NCBI GenBank assembly: GCA_038496445.1 | Contig: JALMLS010000637.1 | Span: 165,192 to 229,191 of the forward strand | Direction: 5' to 3' | Origin: Trichosphaerium sp. ATCC 40318 | Lineage: Eukaryota > Discosea > Flabellinia > Trichosidae | DNA: 64,000 nt | Shown: one piece after another, positions 35,891-46,219 of the stretch | How the letters are laid out: each line of letters opens with the position of its first letter | How positions within the stretch are numbered: position 1 is the stretch's first letter | Position numbers and translations under genes: made by a program | Notes under the pieces: model-generated | Database searches by the model: none | What the model was told of the DNA's origin: nothing | What the model saw: the letters and a program-made list of their open reading frames with translations, nothing else

Positions 35891-36205
35891 TCATAGAGTA
35901 ACTGTATGCCTACCAAAGCACTTTTTTGGTACAATTAATTGTTTACCCAACATAGTGGCATTAACATTATAGCAATCTTCAAGTTGAAAACCGTCTTGGT
36001 TTCTAAGACTACGCCAAACGGCAGATCGCAGACTATCAAAGTAGAATGTTGCAAATTTGATAAGATGAGATGTATTGGAATATCTTTCTACTATTTTATT
36101 TGATCTCCTAATAATAACAAGATTATCACGTAAATACAGAAATTCACCTAGAGAAATAAAAAAAGTGCCAATGTGCGTAAAAAAGGCAGTCAGTTGTTGT
36201 CTCAC
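35891..36205 (-). other. Open frame without gene support
   Basis: A 104-codon minus-strand frame with no ATG at its 5' end (it begins at a GTG inside a possible GTGAGA donor). It contains moderately protein-like sequence (WRSLRNQDGFQLEDCYNVNA). It could be a last exon of an unresolved gene; no upstream exon was found. Confidence 0.25.
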
Positions 36206-36328
36206 CCAAAAGATGTTGTATTGATGCGTGGGAAATCTCCCAAAGTTAAAATTAAGAATCTATGAAGTGTAAAGCCAGTAATTTATTCAATTCCAGCATA
36301 GTTATGATTAAATTCGTAGATCATTACT

Positions 36329-38828
36329 TTATTGAAGCGAGAGTACACCCCAACCGAACTGACCCAAGCTAAAGGTATTGTTCTGTACAACAACCGATTT
36401 TGTTTGATCCATACTGCTTACTGTCGATAAATCAATGTATTTGAAAGTCTTACCAGAAGACTCTTCAACAACATATGTTTGCTTCTAACACGTGATTGTT
36501 AGTGAACGAAAAATTGTAAGTAACAACAAACGAACCTCAGGAGATTTGTTTACAATGACAACTAAACGACTTCCATCTTTCTTTTCAATAGCTTGAGCAA
36601 ATGTTCTAATATATTCTCAGTAACGTTCACCTTGAAGTGTTGAAGAAATCTTACGTAACATTATTGTTTGTCTCTGTTATGTAAAGCATATCGTCAACAC
36701 TAGATGTCTGCATTAATAACTTCAAGCCCCAGTACTTCGCATTAGGAACGCCTATTAATCCGTCAACTCATGTAACCTTTTGGAGTTACCTGTATCCCAT
36801 TTTACCATCGTACTGCCGGGGAACTATCAAAGAAATAAATAGTTTAGTACAACAGCGAAATAAACTCTCCTACCAGCAAAGGGTATCCATGAAGCTGACT
36901 GACTTGAGCACTTTGAACCAAATGTGCTGTTTTAAAGTATGCATAAGTAAAGAATGAGTTGGCTGCTTGCCAATTCATATCTGTAAAGGTATCATACGAG
37001 ATAGATGCACCAAAACTTAGACCCTAAACGCTCTTCAGTATATTTGTGCAAAAATCTTCTATCTTGTCACTTACTACTTCATCTAGAGATAGTTTAACGT
37101 CAGGAGCGTACTTTGATCTGAACAAAAATTAATCAAAAGAATATTTACGTGACAATTTCACGTGCCTCTGGTTGGAGATAGCTTCAATTTTAGGTACAAG
37201 AGACGTATCAACTTTATTGAAGGCAAGTGAAATCTCTTTAGCGTCTGTAGAGCTATTTGGTGACGCATAGAAGTGGAATGATACCCAATCATATGGTACG
37301 CCCTAAAAAGAAGAGGTAGAGTAAGAGAAACAGAAAAAAGAAAACTTGACTAACATCCATGTGATTTTTTGGGTTTAGAAAGTACTCGTAGTTCTCTGGT
37401 GTGCCCATTGATGATTGTTCCATACCAACGAACTTTAAATGAGGAAATTCACTTGACAGTCTACCAACTATTGCATCGTAGAGCTTTGTATAATATTCCA
37501 CTGACGTCCAGAGATTTGGTTCATTCAAAACTTGAAAATACTTCAAATTAGGTACTGGTCCTTTTTCTCTTTTGTGTATGAATCCATATTCGTCTGTCAT
37601 CTCTCCTTTTACAAAGTATGATACTATTCTATAGAAGTAATCACTTAATTCTGTAAAACTGTGATCTCGAAGCTCTCCAGAAGGAAGTTTCCAAGTCCAA
37701 GCCTTGATAAGAAAGTAAGTGATAAATAATAGTATTGATTTCTTGGCACCTCGTTTTCGTCGTATGGGTTTGGGATTGGTGATGGCGAGTTAAACATCCA
37801 CCTAGGTATCATAGCGAGATCTAACATAAAATCTTGTCCTCCTTGTGCTTCAATAAAGTCATCCATGACAGGGTCAAACGAAGAGAAATCCCATGACGTA
37901 GAGTTTACCCAAAGACTATAAAAACGTGAAAGAAAGAAGAAAAAGAAAAACGTTGTATCTATTGTGATTTACCTGCATTTAGCTTGAACAGATAAAACTG
38001 CATCTTTACCACAAGAACTAACGTAAATTAAATAATTAGATACCAAAACAGGCGCAAGTGATGATTGTTAGTTAAAAACAGGCGCAAATAATGATTGTTG
38101 GATAAAAAAGATTCTACACAATAATGACACTTGAGACTCTTCGCTGTATCTTGTTGTTGGATGCTTACCTTCCAAAGATATCTGACGTTACATTGATTGA
38201 ACACATAGGTTTACCCAAACACATTTTGTTGAGAGCTGTAGTTGGATCAATATTGCAAGAGCCTTCTTGATAAGCGCTAGACTATGATTATAAAAAAAAA
38301 ATAATCACGTGTCATTATTACCCGCAATGGCCAGAAGGGTTACCAAAGTACCCGACATCAATAGACGTGATATCTCCTAGTAGGCAGTCGTTAGAAGAAC
38401 AGGTGACGTCTTCCAGAGGTTTTTTGTGTAGAAATAAGCGAAATACCTTGTGAGCAAACGAGATGTCCTACAGTCCCTGTAGTGATAGATGCACAGCGTG
38501 GATTACCGTCAGGCTCAGTGAGAGCACCAGCACCCAAGTATGGGAACGCATATATTGTTTTAAAAGACGTTAACGTTGGTTTTAAGTCTTTAAGGCTTTG
38601 AAACATGTTGTTATGAGAAGGCGATCCTCGTTTGAACAAACTATCAGGTACAACCAGAATACTTGGTGTCTAACGCTTTTTTAGATCATGTAACGTTATT
38701 AACAGTATATGAATTACACTTACAGATAAAACTGTGCCTTGCTCGCGATCCCATAACGGTTTTATGGTGGTAGACGACACTACTATAAAAAGTACTAAAG
38801 ACACTAAGAGCTCGGAAAGCTGCACCAT
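36329..38828 (-). CDS. Secreted glycoside hydrolase, clan GH-A-like (multi-exon)
   Basis: Start at 38828 with a signal peptide (MVQLSELLVSLVLFIVVSS), then many exons split by short introns. The exon at 37600-37370 holds LKYFQVLNEPNLWTSVEYYT, where NEP is the clan-A acid/base motif, followed by a family-like IVGRLSSEFPHLKFVGME. The next exon contains GVPYDWVSFHFYASPNS. The last exon ends SLGQFGWGVLSLQ with TAA at 36331-36329. The TIM-barrel layout recalls GH39, GH79 or GH30-type enzymes, but I cannot assign a family or substrate. The catalytic nucleophile Glu was not located with certainty. Probably secreted or lysosomal, possibly for digesting polysaccharides of prey or host (inference). Confidence 0.65.
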
Positions 38829-38961
38829 AGAAAGTAGTCGCGATTGACTGTAACTGTCAATATTATTCAAAATACATGGTGAGAGTTGGTTTTTTGTTTA
38901 ACACAAAACATGAGGCATAGTTGATGCTAGTGATGGCGGTAATACGCGTATTTATTTAACT

Positions 38962-39477
38962 TTAGATGACTTTCCTTTCCCAAAGTTGGTTGTTCGTGTC
39001 AGGATGACCACCTCCAACATTCTGCCACATGTGTACATTGTCATTGGGTCCGGCGTGATCAGCCACATAATTGGACGTGTAAGGGTGTCGGAACAGGCGA
39101 GAGTTTGAACCATACAAGACTTTGTACCACATTTGATTCGTTTCGTGTGCGTCACAAGTCCACAACTTGACGTCCTCTCCGTTTGCCGCTATATGGCTGG
39201 CATCCAGGCAATAGTTCGTGTCCCTTTTGCGGTAGTTGAAGTAACCTGATATCGAGGCATGTGACTCGATCCAGTGCTGACCATGATCGTTTGGGTCGTA
39301 CACTCTAATTTTGACACTCTGTCCATTGCTTCCGCCTGATCCAGCATCCATAGCACCGTTGTCGAAGGCTTCTTTCCAGATGACAAAGTATTGTTCTTCT
39401 TCTTTTTTGTCTTCTTGAATTGCAATACACACTGTAAGGAGTATACAAGATACAGCGAGGTACAAGAAGGTGCGCAT
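38962..39477 (-). CDS. Secreted ricin-type beta-trefoil lectin
   Basis: Single exon, 171 residues. Signal peptide MRTFLYLAVSCILLTVCIA. One ricin-B-type beta-trefoil follows: three subdomains with the QxW signature (GQHWIES, NQMWYKV, NQLWERK) and CLDASHIAANGEDVKLWTC in the second. Such domains bind galactose-type sugars. No toxin or enzyme domain is attached, so this is a stand-alone lectin, probably secreted. It is transcribed in the same direction as the glycoside hydrolase 134 bp downstream, and the two may act on the same glycans (inference). Confidence 0.85.
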   Translation of the reverse strand: MRTFLYLAVSCILLTVCIAIQEDKKEEEQYFVIWKEAFDNGAMDAGSGGSNGQSVKIRVYDPNDHGQHWIESHASISGYFNYRKRDTNYCLDASHIAANGEDVKLWTCDAHETNQMWYKVLYGSNSRLFRHPYTSNYVADHAGPNDNVHMWQNVGGGHPDTNNQLWERKVI

Positions 39478-39539
39478 AGTGTATGATTGCTTGTTGTTTG
39501 TTTTTTTGTCTGTTGGCAGTTAAGTACTGTGTGCACTGT

Positions 39540-40769
39540 TTATGTGCAACCGACTCATTGTTTACTGAACGCTAGAAATTTTACTGGCTACCCACACTAC
39601 GTATTGAAAGATTCTGTCGCATTATACAACTTTGAAAACATTTTATGAACCGCTTTGGTTGTACACAACCCACAGTCTTTTTCTTTTCAAAGATAATAAG
39701 GAATGTTAGTATGTCCTTTTACTTGTTTGTGAAGGAGAGCAATGCATGGAATCTTTGAGAAAAAAATTATTTGTGCTGTTACAATAACAGGTGCACGAAC
39801 ACAAACAGGTCCTGAAAATTGTTGTATTGTGCTCGCTCTAGATTCTCGTATGAGGGGTGCTACATACCTTTGGGCTTTTTTTTCGCTTGCTCAACAACTT
39901 ACAGTTTAAAAAACGAAACACCTCAAACTGCATAGAACAATGAAGCAACAAAATAATAGCAAAAAACCTCTGGTTGATGTGTTTTTATTTTGTGCTATAG
40001 AGTTTAAATAAATACACAAATCAGTGATGACACATGGAGTGATGATATTTTATCCATGTGATACACATTGAGTGGAGCATAACTAACATGAGGGCTCCAC
40101 CTCATATAGTGGTGTGACAAGAACGGCTTCAGTTTTTTTGGCTTTTTGACAAATAAAAGTGTCCGTTGTTTAATCCGAACAATTTTAACGTTTATTAATA
40201 ACATCATTTCTTGGTACGTAGATAGCGGACAAAGGAAGTGTTGGTAGCACAAAACATCTGCATCTCGAGATTTTGTGTATTTAAACTGTAGCAGTTTGCA
40301 TGAGTTCGAATTGTTTTTTCGCGCCCACCAATGGCTGACAATTTGTGAGTGAAGGTCGGTGGTCCCAAGCAAAGCAATAATTTCGACCGAAAGCGTTACC
40401 ATTTTGTAACAATTCGCCCTTTTTGACAAAATTCGAACAAAACGCAATTTTTCGAACAATTTCGAATCCTGCGAAAGAGGTGGAATAAAACAATAATTTT
40501 TACATGGTGTAACAATTCGCAAATATTGACAAAAACGTTTTGCATAAAAACGTGATCGGGTTTTTTTCCGTAAGAGCGCTCTTCAGCGTTTTTATTAAGT
40601 TTTTACCAAGTACACACGCGAAGACATATGTAACTGGCTACAAAGCAAGTTTTCACGCATTTTAAAACTATTTCACCTTCCCCATTCCCTTTTGTCCTTT
40701 AATTCGCCTTTTATACATACTTTGAACATGCTGTGCTGAAATAAACACTGTAATGTCTTGTTGATCGAG
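39540..40769. other. Intergenic, repetitive and poorly coding
   Basis: A 172-codon minus frame (40004-40522) has improbable composition and overlaps another frame; I do not call it. Short repeated strings such as TGTAACAATTCGC with TTGACAAA (around 40410 and 40507) are present. No RNA gene or clear element ends. Confidence 0.4.
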
Positions 40770-41218
40770 TTTAGCGTTTATCGTGAGGTTGAATCTTTTT
40801 CGTGGATATCCTTTGAGTAAACCAACGCCATACGCGTATGAATAACCGTATTAGCCTGTACACAACAATACTCATGCTCAAGAAATTTTATTGCAACGGT
40901 TGGTGAGGAATGGAATTCGTCCTGAAAACATGCCTTTGTATGTATTTTAGACACGTATATAAGCAATGATGTGTTTACCGACGGTTTGAAATATGTTTGG
41001 AGGTATTCACAGCTGGTTTATAAGGGTTTTAGAGGTATTTGGAGTGTTTTATAAATTACTCAGCACAAAGTGAACCAATTTGAAAAACAGTTGCACGTCA
41101 GGTACTCCCGTTGGCAAGGCTATGCTGTGGTAGGTTTTAGTGTAAACTACATATTACCACGCTGGATGTAAACCAATTTGAAACAAAATGAGTACCAATT
41201 GGATCACCAGAGACAGGG
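40770..41218 (-). repeat. 3' flank block of YwqK genes, copy B
   Basis: Reverse-oriented copy of the sequence after the gene at 3797 and of 53985-54350; includes GTTTACATCCAGCGTGG, CATAGCCTTGCCAACGGGAG and an ACACGGTTATTCATACGCG segment. The frame at 40778-40966 is part of this repeat and has relatives in all copies, but none has a convincing start or conserved protein. Confidence 0.6.
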
Positions 41219-42357
41219 CTACAGGTGTGATTCAGGTCCCACAAATTTTTTTTGTTTTGGTTTTAGGTGATTGACATATTTACGTTGCTCCTTCAATTGG
41301 CCATTTTTATACCAACTCTTGAAATCTCCTTCATATTTACCTTTTATGTAATGACATTCGTTTGCTAATTCACCATTTTTGTACCAAGCCTTATGTATAC
41401 CTTCTGGCTTGCCGTCAACATAGTTTTCAAGAAAGTCCAACTGTCCATTATAACACCAAGTCTTGGACTCGCCTTCTTTTTTACCATTGACATAATGATG
41501 AAATGTCCACAAGTTACCATTGGAAAACCAACTCTTTGCATCTCCTTGAAGCTCACCTCGTATGTAATAACGCTGCCTTGTCATCGTTCCATTTCGACTC
41601 CAATCTAAGCATTCTCCTTCTTCAAACCCATCAATGTATGTTTTCTTGTAACACAATTGACCATCCTCATACCACTCTTTGTGTTCTCCTTCACATGCAC
41701 CCTCTTCATAGCTTCCATGAAACTTCAAGAGACCATTGGGATACCAAATTTTATACTCTCCATCTCGCTCACCAGAGACATATTGGCAGTAACTATCCAA
41801 TCGGCCATTTACTAACCATTTTTTTTGATCTCCTTCTAATTTATCATTTAAATAATGACCACGTTCACGTAAGCTCGTTGAAGAATACCAATGCTTGTAT
41901 TCTCCTTCTCGTTTACCATTGATGTAAAAATATTGTTTATGAAGTTGTCCTTCATCGTGCCACTTCTTGTACTCTCCTTCAATGTTGTCATTGACATAAT
42001 TGCATTGCGAATACAAATGACCACTGCTGTACCACCAGCGAGTACACTCTCCATCACGTTTACCTTGTGTCCAATACTCTCGACACAATAGTTTCGATTT
42101 ATTTTCTTTCCTTTGTTTTTTCAACCATTTACCATTTTTTTGTAGTTCGGCATCAAATCTCGTTGTTGTTGCTGTGTACTTTGATAATAAAGGCCATTTT
42201 AGATAAATATCAAAATCTAGATCTATAATTTCAAGGTGAAGCTCCAATGGAAGCCTCAATAGGCGGTTACAGGCTTGTTCTATGTTGGAACTGAGCTAAA
42301 GTTAAATATTAGTTGTTTTAACCATTTTAGTTTACTTACTTGGCGTTTTGCTTCCAT
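41219..42357 (-). CDS. F-box-like / YwqK (MORN-2) repeat protein, best-preserved member
   Basis: Exon 1 42357-42340 (MEAKRQ), a 44-bp intron 42339-42296 (GTAAGT...TTTAG), and exon 2 42295-41219 give 364 residues. After LSSNIEQACNRLL comes the F-box-like domain (LPLELHLEIIDLD, YLKWPLLSKYTATTT) and a basic linker (GKWLKKQRKENKSK), then about twelve units of the GEYKxWYxNGQLxxxxxYVNGKxE type, closing with a basic tail (LKPKQKKFVGPESHL). The copies at 2950, 3797 and 7015 align to parts of it at high identity, so this is the reference structure for the young subfamily. The array probably forms a curved beta-hairpin solenoid for partner binding (family knowledge for MORN-like repeats). Function unknown. 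Confidence 0.8.
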
Positions 42358-42415
42358 TAAGAGGTAGTAACTGGTAAATTGGGTCTAAATATGTAATGGT
42401 TAATTTCAACAGCAG

Positions 42416-42835
42416 TCATATCACGTGGCTTCGAACACTGGTCATCGAAAAGAAAACGTAATTTACACGTACGCACAAAACCACAATATGGGAGCTAAAA
42501 GGCACTATCTTGTACAGTAGGGATTTATGCTTGCGAATTGGTTTCTGGCAGTACCTGAAATGTACATCTTCAGTCAGTGATTGACAATAGACCATGCAAA
42601 CAGGTTGGGGAGTGTAAATACCAATCATATAAGGGCGGATTTTGTCTCTTGTGGTTTCTGTACACATGGCACTTGAACAAACAGAACTTCTATATGAATA
42701 AGACAAACAAAGGTCGGATGCACAGGTAGATGCCCCAAAGACCAGTATGCGAAAGGGATGCTTAAGAAAGTCGCATGCTACAACAGTAGGTGCAAATGAT
42801 ATGCATACTGCGATAGGCAATAGTATACGATACAT
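42416..42835 (-). CDS. Small secreted cysteine-rich protein
   Basis: A 139-residue frame starting with a clear signal peptide (MYRILLPIAVCISFAPTVVA) and rich in Cys in the mature part (CASDLCLSYSYRSSVCSSAMC, then CMVYCQSLTEDVHFRYC is split here: CMVYCQ and RYC). A GTACTG donor and TTTTAG acceptor could remove a 60-bp in-frame intron near 42555-42496, so two lengths are possible. No family recognised; likely a disulfide-bonded extracellular protein. The C-terminal 35 residues are less protein-like and may be wrong if the intron is real. Confidence 0.5.
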   Translation of the reverse strand: MYRILLPIAVCISFAPTVVACDFLKHPFRILVFGASTCASDLCLSYSYRSSVCSSAMCTETTRDKIRPYMIGIYTPQPVCMVYCQSLTEDVHFRYCQKPIRKHKSLLYKIVPFSSHIVVLCVRVNYVFFSMTSVRSHVI

Positions 42836-43336
42836 TTTGGCTATTTATATGGAGTAGCGAAGTGTTTGGGCTATTGTGGTTTATGCCTATTGTGGAAGTT
42901 AGTTACTAAATTTGTTTGTGTTGCAAAAAAAAGAATAAGATACAAAGTTTATTCTCCTTTTTCGACTATCCTAAATATCCAAAATAGGTTCTCTTCAGTG
43001 AGTTTGTTATATTCTACACGTTCCCTAGTTAGTAAAGTTTACGTAAACTCAAGCATTACGTGGCTTTTTGCAATAGTTGCTGATAGTCACAATGCTGCAA
43101 TCATATAGGTGTACTTACTAGTGTTTTCTTGAAACTTAATGTACATATACAAAGTACTACTTAGATTCAGTTCTGAACACTTGAAGTTTATTTTGACAGA
43201 ACGTGGGTATTTCTTGTTGTCTTTTTGAGGTCAATGTCGCAATGTTTGTGTTACTTTACGAGCCACCGAGACTTAAGTGTTCCAAACCCTGTCCAGTAAC
43301 TTGTCTTTGTATGTTGGTTCTAACCTAGGAGTAATT
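42836..43336. other. Intergenic, no supported gene
   Basis: A plus-strand frame at 42866-43108 has no support. No repeat or RNA gene noticed. Confidence 0.45.
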
Positions 43337-44766
43337 CTAACTTTGCGCAATGATTAAATGATTAAGCAAGACTGGAAATTTCATGAGCATACGTTTTATC
43401 CATATCGACCAAAATAATATATCTCTTCCACGGTAAATCATGGTATTTTTTCTTCTTGCTTTATCCACCGCATCTTCTTGTTTGAATTTCACATCATCGA
43501 GAGTATGGACCCACAAAGGAGAACAGAAATTTGGACATCTACGAGGATAGCACTTTACAGGGCGACATGAGCAATGCATGTTACGCATACCAATACTATG
43601 GAGAAGGTCGAACATGCGCCTTAGAATAATTAACACAATAGAAAACTAATAGGAACGCACTCATGAGACAGTTTCTCAAGGCCAAGTATCTTACAAACTT
43701 TTTCGTGGGCACTGACACTCGCATGAAAGGTAGCAACACCCCTTCTGGATAATTCATAATTAAATACTGTTGTAGTAACTCCGCATCCTAGAAAATGTTA
43801 ATATGTTTTGAAGAAAAAAACGAGATTACGTGTTATGACAAGCGAAAAATGTTCGTATTTTCGTTGTCCATAAGTGGTACGGCCTCCTGAATCATAAAAG
43901 AACCATCTGAATTCAGAAACTGCAGCTTCATTCTCATGAAAAACTTCAAGGGCAAGTACTATGAACGTTAACATGGTATTCTCCTACGTTGTTTTTTTGG
44001 AGTACTTTTATGATAACCCTCCTTTGTTGTTCAAGCTACCTTCTAGAAATCTCATTTTTTCAGTTAAATTTAACGTAAAGCCCTCGTTGTCTATTCGGTA
44101 ACTAGGATTTCTCATGAGACAAAGTACAAGAAATTAGTAAATCATGGAGCTTAAAGATTGCCTACGTATTGTGATGATAGTGGACCATCAAAACATCCGT
44201 AGTCTTGTTCTGGTTCGTCATCACTTGAATAGGCCTCTTTTTGTTCAGTAGTAAGTTGCAGAGACAGCCTAAAGCTGTAGGAAGAATAAAAAAAAACGTG
44301 AATTAGGTTGAACCACGTGATAACTATTCTTACCGATCTAGAATGTGTTGCCTTCAATGTAAATTTTAGCACATGATACGAGAACAAATTGTTGAGTCTG
44401 GCGAAGGACCAAACTCCAATTCGATAAACTGGGTAGTACCTACAACAGGAGTAGCTCTACGAGGTATAATACTCGGAAACATACTAGCGCATATTTGTCT
44501 CCAGAATCCTTCGCTTTTGTTGATGGACTATTTTAATGGTTAGAACCTTCAATCAATTTTAAACATGAGTTTTTTTTAAAAAAAAGCCCTTTGCGTGCCA
44601 TGAAATACTTGTTAATGGCTCTCCATATTATGGAATCGTTTATGCTCAAAAATGATAGTATCCTCCAATGTGTCTCGGGCATCAACGACATCAAATGATG
44701 ACAATCATTCAATACAATGTCTACCTTGGTTTTCTTATTAAAACTTGCTTCAGACATGCTTTGCAT
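43337..44766 (-). CDS. F-box protein, multi-exon
   Basis: Several exons on the minus strand. Exon 1 (ATG at 44766 or 44757) encodes an F-box-like region: LMPETHWRILSFLSINDSII, WRAINKYFMARKGLFFKK. A 38-bp intron then joins LIE to GFWRQICASMFPSIIP in frame, as F-box proteins typically continue after the box. Later exons include EAYSSDDEPEQDYGCFDGP, FIVLALEVFHENEAAVSEF and a Cys/His-containing C-terminus (HCSCRPVKCYPRRCPNFC). The last exon ends at 43337. Exon borders between 44400 and 43640 are approximate. Probably an SCF ubiquitin-ligase substrate adaptor; the Cys-rich end may bind zinc, but I cannot match it to a known finger. Confidence 0.55.
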
Positions 44767-45733
44767 CAGAATGAACGTCAGTTTAACAATCACATGTTTA
44801 AGTTGTGGGTTTGTGACTGTTTTTCTTTAAGTTCACTACAGTGAACGTCAGTTTGTCTTCACAAGAATGCCGGTAGGTAGAATTCAATTAAGACATATTA
44901 AAACATGACGCACTAGGTATTAATTCGAAGTATTTAAAATGGTCACGTGCTAAAGTTGTTTCATTGATTTCACCCTTATACGAAGTGAGTGTTATCTGTT
45001 GTGTAACAAAAGAACAGTGGCGTTAGCTTCGTGTGATTGTGCTTTCCGAAAACTTCGACTTTGAGCCAATCGGCCAACTCCAAGTATAAGTGTAATTTTT
45101 GGGTTTTGAAAGCTTATGGCGTTACCATACCAGTGTAGTCTTGTTAATAGCTTGTAGTTTAAAGTCTCGTATTAGTCTTTCCCCGTAGTTCTCCACAAAA
45201 CAAATTGCATTCGACCACACTCAACCACTGTAGACTCTACGCTCTAATCAATGAGCAGTACAGCTCTTGAAAGTACGATCACTTTTTCATCAAAACTCAG
45301 AAAAACGGATTGCAATACAGCAAACTACTGCTGACGCAGTTGACGTAGTATTTTCTGCATAAGCTTAAACGTCGTATACCGTTACGCACTCTTGACCTGA
45401 AAGGATTATTCGTCATGTTGTAAAGGAATTACCAATGTCGACTTCCACTTAACGTTTCCGCTTTGCGGCAACCGAATATTACAAAGAAACCTCGCACTTT
45501 TTTCCTCTCGCTCACAACGCTAATACTCTAGACTGTTGTGGTTCTTCTTTGTTATTGCGAGGCATCTTGTATTTTTTTTGCTGCTGGGTGGCAACTTGAC
45601 TAATGTTGAGCGTTTTGCTGAAAAAAAGTGCGCGAGAGCGGTTTTACGTTAAATCGAGTAAAAACTGTTGAGCAGTACCGATATATTATCATTGCGATGC
45701 TTACAACCGTATTTTGAATACGAAAACGCTTTA
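44767..45733. other. Divergent intergenic region
   Basis: Contains a short direct repeat GTGAACGTCAGTTTG/GAACGTCAGTTTA (about 44772 and 44840) and CACGTG at 44943. No gene or RNA is supported. Confidence 0.4.
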
Positions 45734-46219
45734 ATGGCATTAGAACGCGTTGCAGACTTTTTACAGTCAGATAATACTGTATTAGAGCTCTATGATCTAT
45801 CTAAATCGCAGCGAAGGTATGTTACGCGTTATTCCTAATACAACTCACAAAAATGATCAAGAGCTGTTCACGTGTACCTCAGCACGTACCGAGAGATAGA
45901 GCACAAGTCAGAAGACACGGCAAGGTAGTTTTTAGCCATATCAAAATTATTTCCAAAAAACCCAAAATTTCTGACTTTAAATCCGTTTTAAGAGGTCGTA
46001 CGATGACTATAACAAAGAACCAACCACGTAAGTTCCTGGCAAGACCTACAGAACGGTTCCACGCGACGATTATGAAGCCTAGTTATACTTCTTGCGCAAA
46101 AAAGAATTTACGGTACAAGTTTCTGCGTATTCTTCTAGATAAAGGTGAGATACAACGCTGGTGCACCTGGCCATTGTGAGATATTAACAGTAACTGGTAG
46201 AAAAGTACTACATGGATAA
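45734..46219 (+). pseudogene. R3H-like domain locus with unresolved frame
   Basis: The first exon (MALERVADFLQSDNTVLELY, DLSKSQRR) joins over a GTATGT intron to AVHVYLSTYREIEHKSED, together resembling an R3H single-strand nucleic-acid-binding domain (L-x2-LS-x2-QRR-x-VH-x12-HxSE). Further on, a frame reads RSYDDYNKEPTT, KTYRTVPRDDYEA and YNAGAPGHCEILTVTGRKVL, but in-frame TAA and TAG interrupt it and I found no splice choice that removes them all. Either an intron structure I missed or real decay. Its last stop (46217-46219) overlaps the MUS81 start codon at 46212. Confidence 0.35.

Noticed and set aside
40004-40522. 172-codon minus-strand frame
   Set aside because: Odd composition, no homologue or domain recognised, lies in repetitive intergenic sequence and overlaps another long frame; probably chance.
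45734-46219. Alternative genetic code reading TAA/TAG as Gln
   Set aside because: Reading through gives a smoother R3H-locus protein, but other genes here use TAA, TAG and TGA as ordinary stops at the expected ends.
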